Source of the DNA: an uncultured Eubacteriales bacterium
GTDB lineage: Bacteria; Bacillota; Clostridia; Oscillospirales; Oscillospiraceae
DNA length: 50,128 nucleotides
NCBI GenBank assembly: GCA_959602365.1
Contig: CAUGSS010000019.1
Coordinates: 1-50,128 of the forward strand
Direction: 5' to 3'
Shown: positions 7,426 to 14,454 of the stretch, piece after piece
Layout of the letters: every line of letters begins with the position of its first letter
How positions within the stretch are numbered: position 1 is the stretch's first letter
The notes under the pieces: model-generated
Told to the model about the DNA's origin: nothing
The model's database searches: none
What the model saw: the letters and a program-made list of their open reading frames with translations, nothing else
Position numbers and translations under genes: made by a program

Positions 7426-8724
7426 TCACTTCCTTATCTCGATGAATTCGCCGGTCACCTGGGTGACGGTGCCGTCGATGGAGGCGTGGATGTTGGCCCC
7501 CATGCCGTTGGGCTGGGCGATCAGCTGGCCCCGGGCCACATGTTCGCCCGCGGCGACCACCGGGGTGTCAGGCCCGCCGATGTGCATCTTCAGGGGGATG
7601 CGCACCTGGCCGCAGGTGACCGGGTCGCCCATGGGGGCGTCCACATCGTAGCGCTTCAGATCCAGCCGGTAGAGCAGCCGTTCGGTGGGCACCCGCTTGT
7701 TGTCGATGCCGCCGTCCGGGGCGTACTTGACCTCCTTGACCGGCTTGACGCCGGACTGCTGGAGCCTGGCCTTGGCCTGCTGCATGGCCTGGCTGGGCTT
7801 CAGCCCGAAGTTGCAGGCGAAGTAGGTGCACACGCCGCAGTCGCAGCAGGAGAATACGCCGTTCACATCTCCCAGCAGGAGTTCATTGCCGGAGGCCAGG
7901 GCCCGCATGGCCTTGTGGGGCTGGACATTCAGTCCCATGGCGTTGCGGGGACACAGCTGGGTGCACATGCTGCACTGGCTGCAGGCGGCCCGGGCGATGA
8001 CCGCGTCCCGGGGGGAGACCATTTTCTTGGCCAGGATGGGATGGCCTTTTGGAATGGCCAGCAGCCCGCCGGTGGTCTTGGTGACGCTCTCGGTCAAATC
8101 ATCGGTGAGCCGGCCCATCAGAGGACCGCCCACGATGTAGGTGCAGTCTCCAATGCTTCCTCCCGCCGCCTCCAGCAGCGCGGAGAGGGGGGTGCCGATG
8201 GGGCACTCCACCGTGACCGGCCTGGCCACAGCGCCCCCCACCGTGACCAGCTTGTCGGTCACCGGGCGGCCCTCCATGGCCTGGGCGATGTTCAGCACCG
8301 TGCTGACGTTGCTCACCACGCACCCCACGTCCAGCGGAATGCCTCCGGTGGGAACGGTTTTGCCGGTGATGCACCAGACCAGGTTCTGTTCGTCCCCGGC
8401 GGGGTAAAAGGCCTCGGAGAGGTAGAGCTCCACTTTGGTGCCCTTTACCGCGGCGGAGAGGGCCTCCACCGCATGCTCATAGTGTTTCTTCAGGGCGATG
8501 ACCGCCCGCTTGGCCCCGATGTGGTCCCGGATGGCCCGGACGGTGCGGACAATCTCCGGGGCGTGAAGCTCCATCACATGGCGGTCGGTGCGCAGCAGGG
8601 GCTCGCACTCGATGCCGTTGACAATGAAGACTTCCGCCTTGCAGTCCAGCTTCCGGTCGGTGGGGAATCCCGCGCCCCCCGCGCCGACCACGCCGGCATC
8701 CCGGATCTGTTGGATCAGGCCCAT
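7426..8724 (-). CDS. pduS: PduS/RnfC-like flavin and Fe-S electron-transfer protein
   Basis: 432 residues. The N-terminal segment GVVGAGGAGFPTDRKL is the RnfC/PduS nucleotide and FMN-binding start. Two 4Fe-4S motifs follow: CSQCSMCTQLC (Cys248, 251, 254, 258) and CCDCGVCTYFAC (Cys293-304). A C-terminal barrel-sandwich-like segment ends with GTVTQVTGEFIEIRK. In propanediol metabolosomes PduS reduces cobalamin, but no B12 enzyme is encoded here. A role in disposing of NADH electrons from the aldehyde dehydrogenase, through the adjacent PduT-like shell protein, fits better (inference). It is tightly packed between the aldehyde dehydrogenase (four-base gap) and BMC-T genes. Confidence 0.9.
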   Translation of the reverse strand: MGLIQQIRDAGVVGAGGAGFPTDRKLDCKAEVFIVNGIECEPLLRTDRHVMELHAPEIVRTVRAIRDHIGAKRAVIALKKHYEHAVEALSAAVKGTKVELYLSEAFYPAGDEQNLVWCITGKTVPTGGIPLDVGCVVSNVSTVLNIAQAMEGRPVTDKLVTVGGAVARPVTVECPIGTPLSALLEAAGGSIGDCTYIVGGPLMGRLTDDLTESVTKTTGGLLAIPKGHPILAKKMVSPRDAVIARAACSQCSMCTQLCPRNAMGLNVQPHKAMRALASGNELLLGDVNGVFSCCDCGVCTYFACNFGLKPSQAMQQAKARLQQSGVKPVKEVKYAPDGGIDNKRVPTERLLYRLDLKRYDVDAPMGDPVTCGQVRIPLKMHIGGPDTPVVAAGEHVARGQLIAQPNGMGANIHASIDGTVTQVTGEFIEIRK

Positions 8725-8728
8725 GGCG

Positions 8729-10144
8729 TCAGATGATGCGGAAGCCGTCCTCCAGCACGCAGCGGCGGGCGCGGGTGAAGCTGCGGGCGGAGGTCAGGCC
8801 CTCGCCGGTAGGAGTGGCGATGGTCAGGGTGGCGTAGCCCTCGCCGTTGAAGCCCACACCAGCGGTGGAGGGGCCGTTCTTGACGAAGATGGTGGTGTTC
8901 AGCGCCTTGGCGGCCCGGCTCATGTTCAGGTAGTTGGTGGAGTGCATCAGCGCCGAATGCCAGCAGCCGTGCTCGGCCTCCACCGCCCAGTCGATGGCCT
9001 GGTCCACATTGTCGCACCGCACACAGCCCAGCACCGGCATCAGCATCTCCACCTGGACGAAGGGATGGCTCTTGGGCACCTCGGCGATGACCAGACGGGG
9101 AGAGCCGGAGTAGGAGACGCCGGAGGCGTCCATGATGTAGGTGGCGTCATGGCCCACGAATTTGCGGTTGATGACGTATTTGCCGTCCTTCTGCAGCAGC
9201 ACGGTGCGGACGATCTTGTCAATGTCCTCTCCCTTGACCAGCCAGGCCCCGTGCTTCTGCATCTCGCTGAGCAGCTGGTCGTAGACGGTGTTGACGCAGA
9301 AGACCTCTTTCTCGGCCACGCAGAGCACGTTGTTGTCGAAGCTGGCGCCGTCCACGATATCCTTGGCCGCCTTGGGGATCAGAGCGGTCTCGTCCACGAT
9401 GACCGGCGGGTTGCCCGGTCCGGCGGCGATGCACTTCTTGCCCGTCTTCATGGCCACGCCCACAACTGCCTCGCCGCCAGTGACACTGAGCAGCTTGATC
9501 TTGGGGTGGTTCATGATGACCGCGCTGGTGTCCATGTTGGGTTTGGTGGGGCAGCAGATCAGGCCCATGGGGCCGCCGGCGGCCACAATGGCCTCGTTCA
9601 GGATGCGCATGGTCTCCTGAGAGCACTTGGTGGCGCTGGGGTGGGGGTTGAATACCACCGCGTTGCCGGCGGCGATCATGCTGATGGAGTTGTTGATGAC
9701 GGTGCCGGGGGGGTTGGTGGAGGGGGTGATGGATCCGATGACCCCGAAGGGGGCCTGCTCCACCAGGGTCATGCCGTGGTCACCGGTGAACACCCGGGGG
9801 ACAATGTCCTCGGTGCCCGGGGTCTTGTTGGCCACCAGCAGGATTTTGGCGATTTTGTCGGGCACCTTGCCGTAGCCGGTTTCGTCGTGGGCCATCTGGG
9901 CGAGCTTTTCGGCGTTCTCCCGGGAGGCCCGGCGCATGGCCCGAATCAGCTTTTCCCGCTGATCCATGGTCATGGCCACCAGCTTTTTCTGAGCGGCGAT
10001 GGCAGCCTCGATGCAGTCCTCCGCCCGGTCGAACATCCAGCCGTTGCCGGCCGCCGCGGCCGCGGGGGCGGCGGGGGCCTGCTGCTGGTTCATCTGGGCG
10101 ATGGTCATCTGAACGATTTGCTCAATCTGCTCTTTGGAAAGCAT
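8729..10144 (-). CDS. CoA-acylating aldehyde dehydrogenase (PduP/EutE-like) with encapsulation peptide
   Basis: 471 residues. Residues 1-19 (MLSKEQIEQIVQMTIAQMN) form an amphipathic helix, followed by an Ala/Pro linker to about residue 33; this is the usual PduP-type encapsulation signal. The enzyme core has ITPSTNPPGTVINN and GASFDNNVLCVAEKEV with catalytic Cys275. Family reaction: aldehyde + CoA + NAD+ to acyl-CoA + NADH. Neighbours (aldolase upstream, PduL) suggest it takes the aldolase's short aldehyde, probably acetaldehyde or a methylthio analogue. No alcohol dehydrogenase is present in the window to recycle NAD+. Confidence 0.95.
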   Translation of the reverse strand: MLSKEQIEQIVQMTIAQMNQQQAPAAPAAAAAGNGWMFDRAEDCIEAAIAAQKKLVAMTMDQREKLIRAMRRASRENAEKLAQMAHDETGYGKVPDKIAKILLVANKTPGTEDIVPRVFTGDHGMTLVEQAPFGVIGSITPSTNPPGTVINNSISMIAAGNAVVFNPHPSATKCSQETMRILNEAIVAAGGPMGLICCPTKPNMDTSAVIMNHPKIKLLSVTGGEAVVGVAMKTGKKCIAAGPGNPPVIVDETALIPKAAKDIVDGASFDNNVLCVAEKEVFCVNTVYDQLLSEMQKHGAWLVKGEDIDKIVRTVLLQKDGKYVINRKFVGHDATYIMDASGVSYSGSPRLVIAEVPKSHPFVQVEMLMPVLGCVRCDNVDQAIDWAVEAEHGCWHSALMHSTNYLNMSRAAKALNTTIFVKNGPSTAGVGFNGEGYATLTIATPTGEGLTSARSFTRARRCVLEDGFRII

Positions 10145-10150
10145 GAATTT

Positions 10151-10471
10151 TTACACCTTCTTTTCGCTGTCTTTGTCCTTTTCTTTGCTGAAAATGCGTT
10201 TATTGCCCAAGTCGATATAGTCGATGATGGCGATAATGGCGGTGTCGGAGGGTTTGTTCTCCGTCAGCTCGGTCTGGCGGGAGGAGGATCCGGAGACGAT
10301 CATGACGACCTCTCCCTCTCCGGCGCCCACGGCGTCGAAGGCCACCACCACGCTGCCTTTCTCCTGAAAGGTCTCCAGGTCGATGGGCTTGACCAGCAGC
10401 ATTTTCAGCCCTTCCAGCTTTTCCGACTTGCTGGTGCTGACCACAGTGCCCACCACTCTGCCGATTTGCAT
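10151..10471 (-). CDS. BMC-P vertex protein (EutN/CcmL family)
   Basis: 106 residues. MQIGRVVGTVVSTSKSEKLEG opens the EutN fold; LLVKPIDLETF, AVGAGEGEVVMIVSGSSSR and DTAIIAIIDYIDL follow. The tail is lysine-rich (IFSKEKDKDSEKKV) and longer than in the other two copies. It sits between PduL and the aldehyde dehydrogenase (six-base gap), so cargo and vertex genes are interleaved. Confidence 0.92.
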   Translation of the reverse strand: MQIGRVVGTVVSTSKSEKLEGLKMLLVKPIDLETFQEKGSVVVAFDAVGAGEGEVVMIVSGSSSRQTELTENKPSDTAIIAIIDYIDLGNKRIFSKEKDKDSEKKV

Positions 10472-10486
10472 GGCGTACCTCCTTCC

Positions 10487-11380
10487 TCACGCGCGTACGA
10501 TTTTGATCCCGGTCTCCGCCGCCCGGTCGGCGGCGGCGGGGGTGATCAGAGCCTTCTTGGTGCACAGCACCTGGGGATGGCTGTCCCGGAAGGCGTCGTT
10601 GATATCCCGCTCGGTCACCAGGTCCAGCGGCTCCTGCTCCGGTTCAGCGGGGGGAGCGGGGGCGGGCGCCGGGGCGGAATGATGGCCGCAGGTGCAGCCG
10701 CCGCCGCTGCGGCAGGTGCCCTGGCAGTGGTGGCCCTCGCTCAGGCCCGGGAACACCAGTTCCAGCAGGTCGCCGTTCTGCAGGGCGCAGGCGTTGGCCT
10801 CGTCGGTGTCGATGTGGATTTCCAGCTCGTGGCCCTCGCCCACCCGGCAGACGACCCCCTCCAGAAGACAGGGACGGGCGCCGGTGACCCGGACGGAGAC
10901 GACCTGCTTGTCATGGACGCCGTAGGCCTGGGCCTGGGGGCCGCTGAGGTGGAGGTGGCGCTGGGCGACGATGACGCCCTGGGTGACGGTGAGCTCGCCC
11001 CGGGGGCCCACCAATTTCAGTCCCGGGGTGCCGGCCAGGTCGCCGGACATGCGGATGGGACAGTTTTTGATCCCCAGCTTCATGGCGTCGGTGAAGGACA
11101 GCTCAATCTGGGTTTCCGCCCGGGCGGGGCCGAGGATGCGTACCTTGCCCAGCTCGCCCTTCGGGCCCACCAGGGTCAGCTGCTCCCTGGCGGCGTACTG
11201 CCCCGGCTGCACCAGGGGCTTCAGCGGGGTGAGCTCATAGCCGGGGCCAAACAGCGCGGCAATGTCCCCTTGGGAGAGATGGACATGCCGGGCGGAGATG
11301 CCCACCGGCACGAATTTGCTGCCCTGACGGGCCAGCTCAGTCAATACTAAATGGCGGATGGCCGTTTCGTCAAGTGCCAA
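10487..11380 (-). CDS. pduL: PduL-type phosphotransacylase with Cys/His linker and C-terminal extension
   Basis: 297 residues, well over the usual PduL length of about 210. The start is TTG at 11380, seven bases after AGGTGA; a nearer ATG is out of frame and reads only four codons. Residues 1-19 look like an encapsulation helix. The PduL core has the two zinc-site motifs RHVHLS (His32, His34) and RHLHLS (His142, His144). Residues 217-234 hold a cluster of four His and four Cys (HHC, GTC, CTCGHH), then an Ala/Pro linker. Residues 252-297 end in ALITPAAADRAAETGIKIV, which recalls a segment of EutT-type proteins. Role: acyl-CoA + phosphate to acyl-phosphate + CoA, recycling CoA inside the shell. 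Confidence 0.92.
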   Translation of the reverse strand: MALDETAIRHLVLTELARQGSKFVPVGISARHVHLSQGDIAALFGPGYELTPLKPLVQPGQYAAREQLTLVGPKGELGKVRILGPARAETQIELSFTDAMKLGIKNCPIRMSGDLAGTPGLKLVGPRGELTVTQGVIVAQRHLHLSGPQAQAYGVHDKQVVSVRVTGARPCLLEGVVCRVGEGHELEIHIDTDEANACALQNGDLLELVFPGLSEGHHCQGTCRSGGGCTCGHHSAPAPAPAPPAEPEQEPLDLVTERDINDAFRDSHPQVLCTKKALITPAAADRAAETGIKIVRA

Positions 11381-11412
11381 TCATGGATCACCTACTTTCC
11401 TTTTGATAAGGG

Positions 11413-11431
11413 CGGGAGAAGCACTCTCCCG
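11413..11431 (-). other. Small hairpin in the aldolase-pduL gap
   Basis: A seven-bp stem (CGGGAGA arm and TCTCCCG arm) in the 98-base gap between aldolase and pduL, the longest gap in the BMC operon. It has no T run, so it may affect mRNA stability rather than end transcription. Confidence 0.3.
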
Positions 11432-11478
11432 GGGGCTGCGCCGTGGGGCAGACGGAGGCCTGTCCCAGGGAGCGCATC

Positions 11479-12354
11479 TCAGTGTCCGCTCTGGGCGGAC
11501 AGGATCTGGCGGACGATGTCTACCACCTGCTGTACCTCTGTCTGGTCGGCGGAGGGGGAGCAGCTGGCGCAGCTCTGGGCGGGGGACTGGGCGGCTTTGG
11601 CCGCCGCGGCCTCGGGAGAGCCGCAGGAGACACAGGCGGGGACGCCGTTGGCGTCGCAGTTGCGGCACAGGGGGCGGCCGCCGGTGGTGATGCCGCTGTT
11701 GGTGCGCCGCTCGATGAGCCGGTCCACCTGTTCGCAGGTCAGCTCGTTGGCCTGGCCGATGAGGCCGTGGGTGTACATGCTGACCAGGGCATAGTACTCG
11801 ATGGATTCCATGCGCATCCAGGCCTCCATCACGTCGTTGCCCCAGGCCAGGGCGCCGTGGTTGGCCAGCAGGCAGCCGTTATGGGTGTTGACAAAGGGGG
11901 CGATGGAGTCGGGCACCTCCTGGGTGCCGGGCATGGCATAGGGGGCCAGGGGAATCTCGCCGATGCCCATGACCGCCTCGGTGAGGATGGCGTGGTTCAG
12001 GGGCAGGCCGGCAATGGCATAGCTGGTGGCCGCTGGGGGATGGGCGTGGACCACCGCCTTGATCTTGGGGTTTTCCTGGTAGACCCGCAGGTGCATCTTC
12101 ATCTCGCTGGAGGGTTTGTACTCTCCCCGGATGACATTGCCCTCCACGTCCATCAGCACCAGCATCTCGTCGGTCATAAAGCCCTTGGACACCCCGGTGG
12201 GGGTGCACCACAGGGTGGTGTCGCTGACCTTGCAGCTGATGTTGCCGTCATTGGAGGCCACGAAGTTCTTCATGTACATCCGGCGGCCCACTTCCAGGAT
12301 GGCCTGCTTGGCCTCAAAATCACTGGGGTACTCGTCGTTGATTCTGTAATTCAT
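11479..12354 (-). CDS. Class II (FucA-like) aldolase, BMC signature enzyme
   Basis: 291 residues. The aldolase domain (1-220) has SNDGNIS, TPTG, SSE with Glu84, VVHAH (His103, His105), APYAMPGT and LLANHG (His166), matching the zinc ligands and catalytic acid of fuculose-1-phosphate aldolase. Residues 221-270 are a linker with three CxxC pairs (Cys230/233, 241/244, 262/265). Residues 271-288, QTEVQQVVDIVRQILSAQ, form an amphipathic C-terminal encapsulation helix. Known FucA-type chemistry splits a ketose 1-phosphate into DHAP plus an aldehyde. With MtnK and MtnA nearby, the likely substrates are 5-deoxyribulose-1-phosphate or methylthioribulose-1-phosphate. MtnB dehydratases share this fold and are the alternative; the FucA-like APYA-GT segment and the encapsulation helix favour an aldolase. 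Confidence 0.9.
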   Translation of the reverse strand: MNYRINDEYPSDFEAKQAILEVGRRMYMKNFVASNDGNISCKVSDTTLWCTPTGVSKGFMTDEMLVLMDVEGNVIRGEYKPSSEMKMHLRVYQENPKIKAVVHAHPPAATSYAIAGLPLNHAILTEAVMGIGEIPLAPYAMPGTQEVPDSIAPFVNTHNGCLLANHGALAWGNDVMEAWMRMESIEYYALVSMYTHGLIGQANELTCEQVDRLIERRTNSGITTGGRPLCRNCDANGVPACVSCGSPEAAAAKAAQSPAQSCASCSPSADQTEVQQVVDIVRQILSAQSGH

Positions 12355-12384
12355 TGTTTCGACCTCTTTTCACCGGAATTTCCA

Positions 12385-13530
12385 TCATTTGCTGAGCATA
12401 TCCACAAAGGTGCGGCAGTTGGCGGGCAGATTTTCCGTGACGGTGAACAGACCGCCGCCCATCAGGAAGGCCACGTCTCCGCCGTAAAACGCTTTCATGG
12501 GGGCCACCTTCTCGAAGGTCATGCCACCGGCAGGGCTGGGGAAGATGGGGGGCATATCCCCCTCCTGCTCCTGGCAGAACTCCACAATGGAGCGGCACTG
12601 GGCCTGGGAGAGGGAGAAGCGGCCGCCGTAGTTGGGGAACACGGTGATGTCCGCGCCGCAGATCCGGGGCAACTGCCCCAGCACACAGCCGCAGTCAAAG
12701 CCGCCGCTCCCCTTGTCCAGCAGACATCCGGCCATGGCCGGATGGGCCACCACCGGCAGTTCGGTGTGGCGGGCCACATACTCCATGGTGTCGTAGCCCA
12801 CCAGGCCGGGGGCCAGCATGACGCCGCCGGCGCCGCAGTCCTCGGCATAGCGGACCCGGTCCATGATAGACTCGAAGCTGCCGCTCAGGTTGGGGATATA
12901 GGCGGTGTGGTGGCCGCTCTCCTCGTTGCCCCGGCGCACTGCCTCACAGACCGTTTTGACCCGGTCCTGATAGGTGGAAAAGCACTGGTTCATCAGCCCG
13001 TGGTCGTCCTTGATCAGGTCCACGCCCCCCAGGGCGCATTGATAGGCCTCGTCCGCCAGAGCCACAGTGGGCAGCCCCATGGGCTTCAGGGCGGTGAACG
13101 CCAGGGGACGCCGCTCCACCCCCAGCCGCTCCCGCAGTCCGGGCACGCCGTATTTGGGGCCGGGGAACCAGTCCCGCAGCTCCCGGGAGAGATGGATGCG
13201 CTCCACGGTGATGCCGGGCAGCAGGCTGGAGTTGCCGAACACCACGTTGAAAAACTGGGAAAACTCCTCGGTGGCGCACTGATCGGAGTAGCTGATCAGT
13301 GCCCGGAAGCCGCCGTCACAGGGGCTGAAGTCCTCGAGCCGGCCGATGATGTCGCTGTGAATGGCGTCGCACTCGATGTGTTGGGCGGGAAACTCCACGG
13401 TCTGCTCCACACACATGCTCTTGGCCATCTCCAAGGCGGTTTTTTCATCGGCGGCGATGCGGTAGGAGACGGAAAAACGGTCTCCCAGCTGGGCCAGCAG
13501 GGCGGCGTCGGAATACCCTTTGAATTTCAT
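12385..13530 (-). CDS. RuBisCO-like protein (form IV), first gene of the BMC operon
   Basis: 381 residues with the RuBisCO large-subunit layout: an alpha/beta N-domain to about residue 120, then the barrel beginning GPKYGVPGLRERLGV. Active-site comparison by eye: TALKPM keeps the first lysine (Lys149) but Met151 replaces the second; KDDHG keeps the carbamylated-type Lys174 and Asp176 but His177 replaces the metal-ligand Glu; VAHPAMAG keeps the His (263). The loop-6 region (FPNYGGRFSLS) has no lysine. It therefore cannot be a true carboxylase. Known RLPs are sugar-phosphate enolases, isomerases or apionate-pathway enzymes; which one applies is unclear. No encapsulation helix is visible. The start follows GGAGGT. 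Confidence 0.93.
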   Translation of the reverse strand: MKFKGYSDAALLAQLGDRFSVSYRIAADEKTALEMAKSMCVEQTVEFPAQHIECDAIHSDIIGRLEDFSPCDGGFRALISYSDQCATEEFSQFFNVVFGNSSLLPGITVERIHLSRELRDWFPGPKYGVPGLRERLGVERRPLAFTALKPMGLPTVALADEAYQCALGGVDLIKDDHGLMNQCFSTYQDRVKTVCEAVRRGNEESGHHTAYIPNLSGSFESIMDRVRYAEDCGAGGVMLAPGLVGYDTMEYVARHTELPVVAHPAMAGCLLDKGSGGFDCGCVLGQLPRICGADITVFPNYGGRFSLSQAQCRSIVEFCQEQEGDMPPIFPSPAGGMTFEKVAPMKAFYGGDVAFLMGGGLFTVTENLPANCRTFVDMLSK

Positions 13531-13566
13531 GACTGTGCACCTCCAAGGGAAGGATGACTTCTTTTA

Positions 13567-13595
13567 TTGCCTTTTTTTTGTAACTGTGCTATGCT
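13567..13595 (+). promoter_or_regulatory. Promoter of deoR-type regulator
   Basis: TTGCCT (13567-13572), 17-base spacer, TATGCT (13590-13595), about 40 bases before the regulator start and inside the divergent gap with the BMC operon. Confidence 0.6.
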
Positions 13596-13605
13596 GAACT
13601 CAGCA
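13592..13605. promoter_or_regulatory. Candidate operator palindrome in the BMC/deoR gap
   Basis: TGCTGA-AC-TCAGCA, a six-base inverted repeat overlapping the -10 and start point of the deoR promoter and placed upstream of the BMC operon. It could serve both autoregulation and BMC control. Confidence 0.45.
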
Positions 13606-13635
13606 AAACCACAGATAAATGAGGGGGAACAAAGG

Positions 13636-14388
13636 ATGCTAGCGATTGCCCGCAGAAATGCGATTCGGGAACAGCTCCAAGAGAGAAAAAGCGTGACCAT
13701 TACGGACCTGGCGGCCCGGCTTAATGTGACCAAAGAGACCATCCGTCGGGATCTGCGGGCCATGGAGCAGGACGGACAGCTGATCCGGACTCATGGAGGC
13801 GCCTACATCCTGGAAGGCGTACAAAATGATATCGACATCTCCACGAGACAGGTTCTGAAAACGGCGGAAAAACAGATCATCGCCCAGAAGTGCGACGCGC
13901 TGATCCAGCCGGGGGATTTTATCTATCTGGACTGCTCCACCACCGCCTGGTTCATTGCCCGCAAGATTGCGGACAGGAAGCTGACCGTGCTGACCACCTC
14001 GCTGGAGATCGCCAATATCCTGTCGACCTCCAAGACGGTCCACCTGTTCCTCATCGGCGGGGAGTTTTCCAGCACGACCATGAGCTTTACCGGGGACGGG
14101 GCCATGAGCAGCCTGCAGCGGTATTTTGTGGATAAGGCGTTTATCTCCTGCCGCAGCGTCAGCATGGAGTACGGCGTCACAGACACCCACGAGAATATTG
14201 CGGCGCTGCGCCGGCTGGCGCTGGAGCACGCCAAGCAGAAGTATCTGGTGGTGGATCACTCCAAGCTGAACAATACGTCCTTTGCCAGTCTGATCTCCTT
14301 CCGGGAGCTGGACGGCATTGTCATGGATACGGAGTTTTCGCCGGAGTGGAAGGAGTGCCTGAAGCGCAACGGCGTGCGGATTTACTGA
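13636..14388 (+). CDS. DeoR-family transcriptional regulator
   Basis: 250 residues from the ATG at 13636, which follows GAGGGGGAACAAAGG; a further upstream ATG at 13567 lies in the promoter. The N-terminal winged helix is classic DeoR: VTITDLAARLNVTKETIRRDLRAMEQDGQ, then THGGA. The C-terminal sugar-phosphate sensor has DCSTTAWFIARKI and the loop TTSLEIAN. DeoR proteins usually repress sugar operons and respond to a phosphorylated intermediate. It is divergent from the BMC operon and convergent with mtnA, so it probably controls one or both. Confidence 0.92.
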   Translation: MLAIARRNAIREQLQERKSVTITDLAARLNVTKETIRRDLRAMEQDGQLIRTHGGAYILEGVQNDIDISTRQVLKTAEKQIIAQKCDALIQPGDFIYLDCSTTAWFIARKIADRKLTVLTTSLEIANILSTSKTVHLFLIGGEFSSTTMSFTGDGAMSSLQRYFVDKAFISCRSVSMEYGVTDTHENIAALRRLALEHAKQKYLVVDHSKLNNTSFASLISFRELDGIVMDTEFSPEWKECLKRNGVRIY

Positions 14389-14406
14389 GCAAAAGAGTTT
14401 GAGCAG

Positions 14407-14436
14407 CGTGGGGCGGATCAGATGATCCGCCCCGCG
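14407..14436. terminator. Hairpin between deoR and mtnA
   Basis: An 11-bp perfect stem (14410-14420 with 14423-14433) flanked by a short GC extension between the convergent genes. There is no long T run on either side. Confidence 0.65.
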
Positions 14437-14454
14437 CTTTGCGCTGTGGAGGGA

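Noticed and set aside
7426..8724. PduS as a cobalamin reductase for a B12-dependent diol dehydratase
   Set aside because: No diol dehydratase, reactivase or adenosyltransferase gene is encoded in the window.
8588..11350. Long plus-strand open frame opposite the aldehyde dehydrogenase and pduL
   Set aside because: It runs antisense to well-recognised BMC genes and encodes no recognisable domain.
11479..12354. Aldolase gene as MtnB (methylthioribulose-1-phosphate dehydratase)
   Set aside because: MtnB shares the fold, but the FucA-like APYAMPGT segment, the C-terminal encapsulation helix and the aldehyde-processing neighbours favour an aldolase. It remains an alternative.
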